Of a stretch of 64,000 nt of DNA, positions 1 through 10,802 are shown one piece after another (within the stretch, counting starts at the first letter, position 1; every line of letters starts with the position of its first letter). Both the position numbers and the translations under genes were made by a program. The stretch is from JAVVHH01 sp965199585 (GTDB lineage Bacteria > Pseudomonadota > Alphaproteobacteria > Acetobacterales > Acetobacteraceae): NCBI GenBank assembly GCA_965199585.1, contig CBDASI010000002.1:2046001-2110000 (forward strand), written 5' to 3'. The notes under the pieces are model-generated. The model was not told where the DNA came from and did no database searches. It saw only the letters and a list, made by a program, of their open reading frames with translations.

Positions 1-90
1 GGAGATCAGATCACCATAGATGCCGCGTATGTGAATGACAGAGTTGCACCACTCGCGGCGAAAAACGACCTGTCGCGGTTCATACTGTAG
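1..90 (+). CDS. hslU: HslU (ClpY) ATPase, C-terminal end only
   Basis: The window opens in a coding frame of 29 codons ending in TAG. Its product ends DLSRFIL, preceded by an IDAAYV segment. This is the conserved tail of HslU, the AAA+ unfoldase that feeds substrates to the HslV peptidase in the cytoplasm; the tail residues dock into HslV. The rest of the gene lies upstream, outside the window, where hslV would usually also be found. Only the tail supports the call, but it is distinctive for this family. Confidence 0.85.
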   Translation, partial: GDQITIDAAYVNDRVAPLAAKNDLSRFIL

Positions 91-151
91 CCTCTTGGTG
101 CATCTCCTGGCATGGTCCGCGCGTTGTCGGATTTGTAATAGGAGAGTTTGA

Positions 152-628
152 ATGCGTCTAAAGATTGCAAGTGTGATGCTGTTGGCCGGAACCGTTGTTG
201 GTTGCGCGAGCAACCCGCCGCCGCCGCCGCCGATGGCGATGGCTCCCGAGCCCGCTCCGATGGCCGCCCCGCCGGCCCCGATGGCCCCGATGGCCGGCGT
301 CTATCGTGGCCCGGGCATGGCGTCGGGCAGCTCGTCCTGCCGTAACCCGCGCGGCCAGCAGAATGCCCGCGTTCGTGGCAACACCATCACGGTCGCCGGT
401 ATGCGCGGCATGATCGGTCCGGACGGCACCGTCACGGGTCGCAACCTGTCCGGCACCGTGTCGGGCAACATGGCCGACATCACCGTCAAGCGTGGCGCCT
501 GCATGTTCGAATACAAGATGACGAACAACAGCGGCATGAGCAGCAGCAGCGGCATGAACAGCGGCAGCGGCATGAGCGGCAGCAGCTCGATGCCGAGCGA
601 TGGCACGTCGTCCAGCTCCGGCATGTGA
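152..628 (+). CDS. Small lipoprotein with Pro/Ala/Met-rich N-terminus and Ser/Gly/Met tail
   Basis: The 158-residue product begins with a basic, hydrophobic signal and a lipobox VVGC (Cys18), so it should be lipid-anchored. A GGAG Shine-Dalgarno lies about 8 nt before the ATG. Residues 20-50 are Pro/Ala/Met repeats. Residues 50-125 form a compact domain with two Cys (in SSCRNP and GACMFEY) and the segment GPDGTVTGRNLSGTVSG, which looks beta-rich. Residues 126-158 are an SGM/SSSGM low-complexity tail. The gene is monocistronic and followed by an intrinsic terminator. I recognise no family, so the function is unknown; a periplasmic or outer-membrane location is inferred. Confidence 0.8.
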   Translation: MRLKIASVMLLAGTVVGCASNPPPPPPMAMAPEPAPMAAPPAPMAPMAGVYRGPGMASGSSSCRNPRGQQNARVRGNTITVAGMRGMIGPDGTVTGRNLSGTVSGNMADITVKRGACMFEYKMTNNSGMSSSSGMNSGSGMSGSSSMPSDGTSSSSGM

Positions 629-663
629 TCGACTGGCGGTCCTCGCGGTCCGCCATTGAAGTG

Positions 664-696
664 AGCCCGCCGCCGCAAGGCTGGCGGGCTTTTTCG
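664..696 (+). terminator. Rho-independent terminator after the lipoprotein gene
   Basis: An AGCCCGCC / GGCGGGCT stem with a short internal loop is followed directly by TTTTT. It lies 36 nt after the lipoprotein stop codon and ends before sufE. Confidence 0.8.
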
Positions 697-725
697 TGCC
701 TTGATGTCGCACCTCCTGCCCGCAC

Positions 726-1184
726 ATGGGACGTATGTCATCAGACCCGTTCGTCCAGCCCGAAGAGCCGACAACCGCCGAGGCCGTCTCGGCCATTGAG
801 GCGGACCTTGACCTATTTGACGATTGGATGGATCGTTACGGTTTCATCATCGACCTCGGCCGTAAGCTGCCGCCGTTCCCTGCGGATTGGCAGGATGATG
901 CGCATCGCGTGCCGGGCTGTCAGAGCAAGGTCTGGATGGAAGCCGTCGTTCGCGATGGCCGCATGTACCTCGCCGGCGGATCGGACGCGGCGATCGTCTC
1001 CGGCCTCGTCGCGCTGTTGCTCCGCGTCTATTCCGGTCGACCGCCCGCCGAGATCTTGGCCACGCCGCCGGACTTCCTGAAGGAGATGGGTCTGTTGGCT
1101 AATCTCTCCAGTAACCGGGGCAGCGGCATTGCCTCGATGGCACAGCGCATTCAGGACGCTGCCACCGCCCTTTCGCCCGCTTGA
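726..1184 (+). CDS. sufE: SufE cysteine desulfuration protein
   Basis: SufE accepts persulfide sulfur from the cysteine desulfurase SufS and passes it to the SufBCD scaffold for iron-sulfur cluster assembly in the cytoplasm. The 152-residue product has the family signature VPGCQSKVW with the acceptor Cys65, preceded by the usual LPPFP element, and the length is typical. A second in-frame ATG at 735 is an equally possible start. No other suf gene is nearby, so sufE stands alone here. The stop overlaps the TTG start of the following transporter, which suggests co-translation. Confidence 0.9.
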   Translation: MGRMSSDPFVQPEEPTTAEAVSAIEADLDLFDDWMDRYGFIIDLGRKLPPFPADWQDDAHRVPGCQSKVWMEAVVRDGRMYLAGGSDAAIVSGLVALLLRVYSGRPPAEILATPPDFLKEMGLLANLSSNRGSGIASMAQRIQDAATALSPA

Positions 1185-2314
1185 GCGGACGCTCGCTTCT
1201 TTCAGACAGCGCAAGACTCGGCCTTTTTACTTCCTGCTTCTTCGCCGCCGGCGCGATCCTCACCGCTTACCTCCCGCTTTGGCTGGCCGATCGCGGCCTT
1301 GACGCGGCGCTGATCGGCACGGTCCTGGGTGTTGCATCGCTCGCCCGGGTCGGCGCGGTGCCGCTTTGGGGGTGGGCGGCGGACCGATTGGGCTATCACC
1401 GCCTCTCGCTGTTTGCCGCCGCGGCCGGAGCTGCACTCTGCACCCTACTCCTGCCGACCACCGCCGACCCGGCCTGGATCGCGATCCTGATCGTTGCCGG
1501 CGGTGTAGCCGCGTCCGCGCTCGCGCCGCTGTGCGACGCCGTCACCCTTGCCTTCGCCGCTGCGAAACGTCTGGACTACGGGCGCACCCGCGCCTGGGGA
1601 TCGGTCGCCTACATGGTGGCCACCGCCGGTGCAGGCGCGATGCTGGGGCGCCTCGGCACGGCGATCGTTCCGTGGCTGTTGACGGCCGGCTACGGGGCAG
1701 CGGCCCTGCTGACCGCGGCGCTGCCGCGGCCGCCTGCACCGGCGCATGGGTCACGCCGGATCATCGTGGCACCGCTCGGCTCGGCGTTCCGCGCCGCGCT
1801 GATCGCGACGGCGCTCACCCAGGGCTCCCACGCCGCCTACTACGCATTCGCCAGCCTGCACTGGCGCGCCGCCGGTATCGGTGATGCCACGATCGGCTTG
1901 CTGATCGCAGAAGGCATCGTCGCTGAAATCGCGCTGTTCATTTGGGGGCGGCCTCTGGTTGAGTGGCTCGGCCCGGCGCGGTTGACCGGCATTGCAGCCA
2001 GCGCCTGCCTGCTGCGGTGGATTTTGACCGCGGTGACCACCTCGGTGCCGTTGCTAGCGGCGATTCAGCTGCTGCATGCCGGCACGTTTGCCTGTCAGCA
2101 TCTATCCAACATGCTGGTGCTGCGCGGTATTCCCGCCTCGCGGGCGGCGCTCGCGCAGACGGTGCTGGCCGCGATCGGTTTCTCGGCGCCGACCGGCATC
2201 ATGATCTGGGTCGTGGGCCAATGTTACGCGTCGGCCGGCGGGGCCGTGTTCCTGGGGATGGCGGCGCTCGGGGGCGGTGCGCTGTTCGTCACGCGATTCC
2301 TGCCGCGGCGGTGA
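1181..2314 (+). CDS. MFS transporter, phenylpropionate-permease-like
   Basis: The 377-residue product is almost wholly hydrophobic, with about 12 predicted membrane helices. The MFS loop-2/3 motif is seen as GWAADRLGYHR near residue 64. The type resembles the MFS_1-like/HcaT group. The start is a TTG whose last base begins the TGA of sufE, a TTGA overlap, so translation is probably coupled. The substrate cannot be read from the sequence. The stop abuts the stop of the opposing FUSC gene with no spacer. Confidence 0.75.
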   Translation: MSGRSLLSDSARLGLFTSCFFAAGAILTAYLPLWLADRGLDAALIGTVLGVASLARVGAVPLWGWAADRLGYHRLSLFAAAAGAALCTLLLPTTADPAWIAILIVAGGVAASALAPLCDAVTLAFAAAKRLDYGRTRAWGSVAYMVATAGAGAMLGRLGTAIVPWLLTAGYGAAALLTAALPRPPAPAHGSRRIIVAPLGSAFRAALIATALTQGSHAAYYAFASLHWRAAGIGDATIGLLIAEGIVAEIALFIWGRPLVEWLGPARLTGIAASACLLRWILTAVTTSVPLLAAIQLLHAGTFACQHLSNMLVLRGIPASRAALAQTVLAAIGFSAPTGIMIWVVGQCYASAGGAVFLGMAALGGGALFVTRFLPRR

Positions 2315-4273
2315 TCACGCGCCGGCAGGACGCATTGCACCGTCGATCAGTTGCAACTGCCGGGCGATCCGCCCGAGCGGGCCGTCATCGGCGTCGGCCG
2401 GTAGCTCCGACGGCAATGTGACGCCAGTCTGAAGCGCAGCGAACGAAGCGGATAGCCAGGACCGCCATTTCGCCAGGTCCGCCCGCCCGGCCAGGCCCGG
2501 CGCATGCTGCAGCGCCGCCAGCCGGCCCGCGACCCGGCGCAACGCCGCATCTGCCACCATCGCGACCTGCAGCTCCGTGCGCGAGCCATGGCCAGGCTCC
2601 TGCAAGGCGCGTGACAGCGTCGTCTCCAGATTGTTGCTCGCCAGCCCCGCCGCCCGGCGCGCCCGATCGGCGGCCGACCCGGAGGGCGCCTCTCCCAGCA
2701 GCGCCGCCAGTTCCGCATCCGCGAACGCCGCATGCGCCGCGATCGCGGTCCGCAGATCGTCGCGCACCCGCGCCGGCTCCCAACTTGGCCAGAGCAACAG
2801 CCCACCGACGACGGCCATGGCGCCGCCAGCCAGCGTGTAGCTGGCACGGTAGAACGCGATCACGACCTCGCCGGTGCCGGGTTGCCCGAGTTCGGAGAGC
2901 AACACGATCAGCGGGGTCAGCGCCGCCATGAACAGGCCGTAGCTCACCCGCCTGATCGCGAAGGCAATGATGGCGAGCGGGAACAGGAAGATGGCGATGA
3001 TGACCGGGCTGTGCACGAAGATGGACAGTGCGGCCGCAATGATGCCGCCCAGCACCGTCCCGCCGACGCGTTCGAGGGCGCGCTGCCACGTCAGCGCGAA
3101 GAAGGGCTGCAACGTCAGGATGAGCGTGATGGTCATCCAATGCGCATAGACGGCACCCACCGGCAGCGTGATCAGCAGAGCGGGAAAGGCGACCGCGGTG
3201 GCACGGACCGCGTGGCGCAGGGAAGCCGAGTTCCAATTCAGGTTGGAGCGGAGCGGCACGGTCAGGCGACGCAGCGTTGAGGTCCGCTCGGCCGATGCGG
3301 CGCCCTCGACAGTGCGACCCTCCGGCGTGGTCATCAGCGCGGCGATCCGCAGTACAGAGACCAGCGAACGCGTCACCTCCGCTAGGCTGGTTCCGGCGCC
3401 GGCGCGCTCGATCTCGCCGAACAGGCGCAGGAACATCGCCCGATGCGAGTCGTCGTCGGCGCGGTCGGCCATGATGCCGTCCGAGATCGCGGCGAGCACG
3501 ATCCGTAGCGCCGGCAGGATGGGTCGTGCCGACTTTAGCGCCGCGGCACTGCCATGCTCGAGAATGTCGGACAACGCGATCACGGCGCCGAAGATCTGAT
3601 CCGCGGCCTCGATCTGGATGATCAGCGCGTTGCCGCGCGGACCACCCTGGCCGCGGCTGCGCAGGATGTCGAGCAACTCCACCCGTGCGGCCTCCAGCCC
3701 GTCGCGGACGTAGCGCCGGTGTCCGCGGGCATGCGCCGCCCAGTCGGGCGTTGCCGTCCCATTGACCTGATCGGAGAGGTCGGCCGCCAGCGTGCCGATG
3801 CGCCGGTAGACATTCGCCACCGCGGAGCGCGCGGGCAGGAACGGGTGCAGTCGCCAGATCACTAGGCTGAGCACCAACGCCCATAGCGACCCGGCCCCGA
3901 ACAGTGCACCCAGCATCGCCGCGGTGCGCAGGTCCTCGCCATGGTCGAGTGCCAAGATGGCGACGACGGCGAGCAGGTTGCCGACCTGCATCGCGACCGG
4001 CCCCCAGGTGCGGGCATACATCGTGCCGAACACCCAAAGGGCACCGCCGATCGCGCCCGGCCAGACGCCAAACTGGCGCAGCAGGCCGAAAGCCAGGATT
4101 GCGAACGAGCCGAGGATCGTGAACGAGAGCAGGGCCGGCAGTCGCCGGCGGATCGGACCGCCGGGGTCGCACAGGCATGTCAGCAACGAACCGAGACCGA
4201 CGGCGGCCAGGGCAGGGATGCCTAGCCACTTCGTGATGGTGACCACAACCGCCACCGCCAGCGCCGCCCGCAC
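2315..4273 (-). CDS. FUSC family inner-membrane protein
   Basis: The product (about 652 residues) has two blocks of membrane helices, near residues 1-160 and 355-490, each followed by a long soluble region. This is the AaeB/fusaric-acid-resistance (FUSC) layout. The second block includes PVGAVYAHWMTITL, and W-R-A-L-E-R-V-G-G-T follows it, a typical FUSC signature. Members export aromatic acids or remain uncharacterised. The start is uncertain: GTG at 4273 is the first conventional start, but the frame stays open upstream to the end of acnA. No HlyD-type partner gene is adjacent. Confidence 0.75.
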   Translation of the reverse strand: MRAALAVAVVVTITKWLGIPALAAVGLGSLLTCLCDPGGPIRRRLPALLSFTILGSFAILAFGLLRQFGVWPGAIGGALWVFGTMYARTWGPVAMQVGNLLAVVAILALDHGEDLRTAAMLGALFGAGSLWALVLSLVIWRLHPFLPARSAVANVYRRIGTLAADLSDQVNGTATPDWAAHARGHRRYVRDGLEAARVELLDILRSRGQGGPRGNALIIQIEAADQIFGAVIALSDILEHGSAAALKSARPILPALRIVLAAISDGIMADRADDDSHRAMFLRLFGEIERAGAGTSLAEVTRSLVSVLRIAALMTTPEGRTVEGAASAERTSTLRRLTVPLRSNLNWNSASLRHAVRATAVAFPALLITLPVGAVYAHWMTITLILTLQPFFALTWQRALERVGGTVLGGIIAAALSIFVHSPVIIAIFLFPLAIIAFAIRRVSYGLFMAALTPLIVLLSELGQPGTGEVVIAFYRASYTLAGGAMAVVGGLLLWPSWEPARVRDDLRTAIAAHAAFADAELAALLGEAPSGSAADRARRAAGLASNNLETTLSRALQEPGHGSRTELQVAMVADAALRRVAGRLAALQHAPGLAGRADLAKWRSWLSASFAALQTGVTLPSELPADADDGPLGRIARQLQLIDGAMRPAGA

Positions 4274-4333
4274 GCCTTCGGCGATGCTGACGGCGCGGTA
4301 GTCGAACCCCAGGGGAAGATGCCCCAGGTCGCT

Positions 4334-4357
4334 GTCTGGCCCCGAGCGGAGCCAGAC
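4334..4357 (-). other. Hairpin between acnA and the FUSC gene
   Basis: A 7-bp GTCTGGC/GCCAGAC stem with a 10-nt loop lies just after the acnA stop. There is no T-tract, so it is at best a weak or Rho-assisted terminator, or a 3'-end stabiliser of acnA mRNA. The FUSC reading frame is also open across it. Confidence 0.35.
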
Positions 4358-4371
4358 GGGCCTACTTAGTC

Positions 4372-7065
<2,694 letters not shown>

Positions 7066-7149
7066 GGCATTTTCTCTCTCATTCGCTACCTCTCATTTAG
7101 TCCCGGTCCCCCATGGCGTCCACCGGACCGGAGCCGATAAGATGCGGCG

Positions 7150-7746
7150 ATGGGCGGGAAAGCTGATTCAGGTCTGGCGGTGGCCGGCGTTGCGGCTTTC
7201 CGCGGTGAACGGCTGGTGTTGCGCGACGTGTGCCTCGAGGTTCCTCGCGGCGGGGCGATGCTGCTGCTGGGCGCGAACGGTTCGGGCAAGAGCACGCTGC
7301 TGCGGGTGCTGGCCGGGCTGAAGCGGCCGGATGCCGGGGTGATACGCTGGGACGGGACCGACATCGCGGACGAGCCGGCGCCGGCCGCCTATCTGGGGCA
7401 TCTCGACGCGATCAAGCTCGGGCTGACGGTCGTGGAAAACCTAAGGATCGCGGCGGGCGGCGCATCGCTCGCGCCGGCGCTTGCCGCCATGGACCTGGCC
7501 GCGCTCGCCGACCTGCCGGGGCGGATGCTGTCGGCGGGGCAACGGCGGCGACTGGCACTGGCGCGCCTGGCCCTGGCGGCGCCGGGCGGGCTCTGGTTGC
7601 TCGACGAGCCGACGCTGGGGTTGGACATCGCCTCGGTCGAGCGCCTCGGCGTGCTGTTCGCCGCGCACCGAGCATCGGGGGGCGTCATCGTCACGGCGAC
7701 GCATCTGCCGCTGCCGCTGGACGACGTGTCGGAACTTCGCCTTTGA
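7150..7746 (+). CDS. ccmA: Cytochrome c biogenesis ATP-binding protein CcmA
   Basis: CcmA is the ATPase of the CcmABCD complex, which releases heme-loaded CcmE for c-type cytochrome maturation at the inner membrane. In 198 residues there is a Walker A GANGSGKST (41-49), an ABC signature LSAGQ (127-131) and Walker B LWLLDEP (148-154), with the His of the switch loop in THLPL. The length matches CcmA, which is shorter than general ABC ATPases. Next is ccmB, 2 nt after the stop. ccmC and ccmD do not follow. Confidence 0.9.
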   Translation: MGGKADSGLAVAGVAAFRGERLVLRDVCLEVPRGGAMLLLGANGSGKSTLLRVLAGLKRPDAGVIRWDGTDIADEPAPAAYLGHLDAIKLGLTVVENLRIAAGGASLAPALAAMDLAALADLPGRMLSAGQRRRLALARLALAAPGGLWLLDEPTLGLDIASVERLGVLFAAHRASGGVIVTATHLPLPLDDVSELRL

Positions 7747-7748
7747 GG

Positions 7749-8408
7749 ATGGGATGGGCGCTGCTGCGCCGCGAGTTGCTGCTGTCGGCCCGGCATGGGG
7801 CGGACACGATGGCGGCGCTGCTGTTCTTCGTGCTGGTCGGCGCGCTGTTCCCGCTGGCCATCGGCCCGGCGCCCGACGTGTTGGCGCGGCTGGCGCCCGG
7901 CATCGTCTGGGTCGGCGCGCTGCTGGCGGCGTTGCTGCCGCTCGACCGCCTGCTCGGCACCGACCTCGAGGACGGCACGCTCGACCAGCTGCTGCTGTGC
8001 GGGTTGCCGCCGATCGCGGTGGCGGCGGTCAAGGCGGGGTCGCATTGGCTGGTGACGGGGGTGCCGCTGCTGCTGGCGGCCGGGCCGCTGGCGATCATGC
8101 TGCAGATGCCGCCGGCCTCGGTGCCGGTGCTGCTGCTGGCGCTGCTGCCGGGGACGATGGCGTTGTCGCTACTCGGCACGATGGGGGCGGCGATCGTGCT
8201 CGGCGCGCGGCGGGGCGGGGTGCTGCTGCCGCTGCTCGTGCTGCCGCTGGCCACCCCGGTGCTGATCTTTGGCGCCGCCGCCGGCGATGCGGCCGCGACC
8301 GGGCTGACGCCGCGGCCACATCTGCTGCTGCTGCTGGCCGTGCTGTGCGCTTCGGTGCCGTTGTGCCTGGCGGCGGCAGGCGCGGCGCTGCGCAACGCAG
8401 CGGATTGA
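7749..8408 (+). CDS. ccmB: Heme exporter protein CcmB
   Basis: The 219-residue product is strongly hydrophobic with six predicted membrane helices, the usual CcmB length. The opening MGWALLRRELLLSAR and the later DLEDGTLDQLL are typical CcmB features. It is the membrane subunit paired with CcmA in cytochrome c maturation. The ATG at 7749, only 2 nt after the ccmA stop, is chosen because the open frame further upstream is only antiphase shadow within ccmA. After ccmB the operon ends and an Uma2 gene follows. Confidence 0.9.
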   Translation: MGWALLRRELLLSARHGADTMAALLFFVLVGALFPLAIGPAPDVLARLAPGIVWVGALLAALLPLDRLLGTDLEDGTLDQLLLCGLPPIAVAAVKAGSHWLVTGVPLLLAAGPLAIMLQMPPASVPVLLLALLPGTMALSLLGTMGAAIVLGARRGGVLLPLLVLPLATPVLIFGAAAGDAAATGLTPRPHLLLLLAVLCASVPLCLAAAGAALRNAAD

Positions 8409-8423
8409 TGATAACCTCTGCCG

Positions 8424-8990
8424 ATGAATGTCACCGTCCGCACCCCGTTGATGACGCAGGAGCAGTTTCTTGACTGGGCGGAGAGGCAGGAGGCACCGTA
8501 CGAATTCGACGGATATCAGCCGGTCGACATGACGGGTGGCAACCGGAACCACGCGCAGCTCTGTGGAAATCTGGCCTACGCGCTCCGTAAGCGGCTTGAG
8601 GGGACGACGGCGTTCGTGCTCCCCGAGGCTGGGATTGCGACCATCGGCAGTGCGGTCCGCTATCCAGACGTCTTGATCACGTTCACCAACGGACCTGGCA
8701 CGGCGAGACTGATGCCTGATCCGGTCGTGGTGTTCGAGGTGGTCAGCCCCACCTCCGGGCGCATCGACCATGCGGTGAAGCTGCGCGAATACCGGGCCAT
8801 CCCGTCGATTCGACGCTACGTCATCGTGGACAACACGGGACCAGACATAACGGTCCACGCGCGGATCGCGGGAGAAATGGACTGGACGGCGAACGCCGTG
8901 ACTGCCGGGGAGATGCTGACGATCCCGGAAGTTGGGATCAATGTCCCGGTCGATGAAATCTTCCGGGATATCGTGTTCGAAGAAACCTAG
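8424..8990 (+). CDS. Uma2 family (DUF820) putative restriction-like endonuclease
   Basis: The 188-residue product has the Uma2/DUF820 pattern of a PD-(D/E)XK-fold protein: YEFDGYQPVDMTGGNRNH near residue 26, the RYPDVLI strand with its Asp near 90, and VVFEVVSPTS near 107 supplying the acidic residue, followed by KLREYRAIPSIRRYVIVD. The family is very common in cyanobacteria and scattered elsewhere, often on mobile DNA, and its biological role is unproven. It stands alone and its TAG stop interlocks with the hbd stop in a CTAG overlap. Function beyond the fold is not claimed. Confidence 0.8.
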   Translation: MNVTVRTPLMTQEQFLDWAERQEAPYEFDGYQPVDMTGGNRNHAQLCGNLAYALRKRLEGTTAFVLPEAGIATIGSAVRYPDVLITFTNGPGTARLMPDPVVVFEVVSPTSGRIDHAVKLREYRAIPSIRRYVIVDNTGPDITVHARIAGEMDWTANAVTAGEMLTIPEVGINVPVDEIFRDIVFEET

Positions 8991-9862
8991 CGGGTCGGCT
9001 TCGGCGGCTCGACCGAGTAGTCGTAGAACCCTTTTCCGGTCTTGCGGCCGTACCAGCCGGCTTCGACATACTTCACCAGCAGCGGGCAGGGGCGGTATTT
9101 GCTGTCGCCCATACCCTCGTGGATCACCTGCATCACCGATAGGCAGGTATCCAACCCGATGAAATCGGCCAGCTCCAGCGGACCCATTTTGTGCGCGGCA
9201 CCAAGTTTCAGCGCCGTGTCGATCGCCTCGATCGTAGCCACGCCTTCCTGCAGCGTGTAGATCGCCTCGTTGATCATCGGCACCAGGATCCGGTTCAGCG
9301 TGAAGGCCGGGAAGTCCTCCGAGACCGACACCGTCTTGCCGAGCCGGACCGCAAGCGCGTTGACCGCATCGAACGTCGCTTGATCCGTTGCGATACCGCG
9401 AATGAGCTCGACGAGTTTCATCATCGGCACCGGGTTCATGAAGTGCATGCCGACGAATTGGCCGGGCCGGTCCGTGCTCGCGGCCAGCCGCGTGATGCTG
9501 ATCGAGCTCGTGTTGCTCGCCAGGATGCAATCGGCGCGCAAATGCGGGATCACTGCCTGGTAGATCTGGACCTTGATCGCCTCGCGCTCGGTCGCAGCCT
9601 CGATCACCAGATCGACGTCGCCGAATGCGCTGTAGTCGGTGCCGATGCTGATGCGACCCAGAGCGACGTCGCGGTCGGCTGCCTGGATGGTGCCCTTGCC
9701 GACCTGGCGCTCCATGTTCTTGGCGACGCCCGCCTGCGCCTTACTCAGCGCCTCGGCCTTGCTGTCCAACATCCGCACCGAGAGCCCGGCCAGCGCGCAC
9801 ACATGCGCGATGCCGGACCCCATCTGGCCGGCGCCGATGACGCCGACCGTCTGGATCGTCAA
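8987..9862 (-). CDS. hbd: 3-hydroxybutyryl-CoA dehydrogenase
   Basis: The 291-residue enzyme interconverts (S)-3-hydroxyacyl-CoA and 3-oxoacyl-CoA with NAD(P). The Rossmann motif GAGQMGSG occupies residues 10-17. The catalytic His lies in GMHFMNPVPMMKLVE, with the catalytic Glu ending that segment. The helical dimerisation half carries NRILVPMINEA and GPLELADFIGLD. The start is a TTG, one base after the etfA stop, so it is the third gene of an etfB-etfA-hbd operon. This arrangement links acyl-CoA oxidation with electron transfer to quinone. Confidence 0.92.
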   Translation of the reverse strand: MTIQTVGVIGAGQMGSGIAHVCALAGLSVRMLDSKAEALSKAQAGVAKNMERQVGKGTIQAADRDVALGRISIGTDYSAFGDVDLVIEAATEREAIKVQIYQAVIPHLRADCILASNTSSISITRLAASTDRPGQFVGMHFMNPVPMMKLVELIRGIATDQATFDAVNALAVRLGKTVSVSEDFPAFTLNRILVPMINEAIYTLQEGVATIEAIDTALKLGAAHKMGPLELADFIGLDTCLSVMQVIHEGMGDSKYRPCPLLVKYVEAGWYGRKTGKGFYDYSVEPPKPTR

Positions 9863-9863
9863 C

Positions 9864-10802
9864 TCAGGCCGCCTTTTCCAGTTCGGCCTTCAGCTCGGGC
9901 AGAATGGTGAACAAATCGCCCACCAACCCGTAATCGGCCACCGAGAAGATCGGCGCCTCTTCGTCCTTGTTGATGGCGACGATGAATTTGCTGTCCTTCA
10001 TGCCGGCCAGATGCTGGATCGCGCCGGAGATGCCGACGGCGATGTACAGGTCCGGCGCCACGATCTTCCCGGTCTGACCGACCTGGTAATCGTTCGGCAC
10101 AAACCCGGCATCCACGGCCGCCCGCGAGGCGCCCACGGCCGCGCCGAGGCTGTCGGCGATCGGTTCGATCAGCTTAAAGTTGTCGCCGTTCTGCATGCCA
10201 CGCCCGCCGGAGATGACCACGCGGGCCGCGGTCAGCTCGGGTCGCTCGCTCTTGCTGAGCTCAGACGACACGTAGCGCGAGGTCGACGGGGCATCCTGAC
10301 CCTGAACGGCCTCGATCTCGGCCGAGCCGCCTTCTTCGGCAACCGGATCGAACGAGGCGGCGCGGACGGTGATGATCTTCTTGGTATCCGACGAGACGAC
10401 CGTCGCCAGCGCATTGCCGGCATAGATCGGGCGGATGAACGTGTCCGGCCCCTCGACGCCGGAGATGTCGCTGATCGGCTGGCTATCGAGCAGCGCGGCG
10501 ACCCGCGGCATCACGTTCTTGCCGATGGCGGTCGATGCGGCGAACACGTGGTCATGGTGGCCGGCCATCGAGGCGATCAGCGCGGCCAACGGCTCGGCCA
10601 TCGCGTGCTCGTAGGCTGGCGCGTCGGCGACGTGGACCTTGGTCACGCCGGCCAGCTTGGACGCAGCCTGAGCGGCATCGCCGATGCCGTGCCCGGCCAC
10701 CAGCGCGTGCACGTCGCCGAGCTTGGCTGCGGCCGTGACAGCGCTGCGGGACGGTTGCTTGATCTTGCCGTTTTCGTGGTCGAGGAGGACGAGGGACGCC
10801 AT
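9864..10802 (-). CDS. etfA: Electron transfer flavoprotein alpha subunit
   Basis: EtfA binds FAD and, with EtfB, carries electrons from acyl-CoA dehydrogenases to ETF:ubiquinone oxidoreductase. The 312-residue product has the C-terminal FAD-binding signature: SRAAVDAGFVPNDYQVGQTG, then PDLYIAVGISGAIQHLAGM and INKDEEAPIF. The start codon shares one base with the etfB stop (TGATG), so translation is coupled. Confidence 0.95.
   Translation of the reverse strand: MASLVLLDHENGKIKQPSRSAVTAAAKLGDVHALVAGHGIGDAAQAASKLAGVTKVHVADAPAYEHAMAEPLAALIASMAGHHDHVFAASTAIGKNVMPRVAALLDSQPISDISGVEGPDTFIRPIYAGNALATVVSSDTKKIITVRAASFDPVAEEGGSAEIEAVQGQDAPSTSRYVSSELSKSERPELTAARVVISGGRGMQNGDNFKLIEPIADSLGAAVGASRAAVDAGFVPNDYQVGQTGKIVAPDLYIAVGISGAIQHLAGMKDSKFIVAINKDEEAPIFSVADYGLVGDLFTILPELKAELEKAA

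Noticed and set aside
541..625. The SGM coding repeats as a CRISPR-like or minisatellite array
   Set aside because: Units are short, irregular, and in frame inside a gene; no spacers.
8424..8990. Uma2 gene as part of a toxin-antitoxin or restriction system
   Set aside because: No partner gene (methylase, antitoxin or integrase) is adjacent; both neighbours are housekeeping genes.
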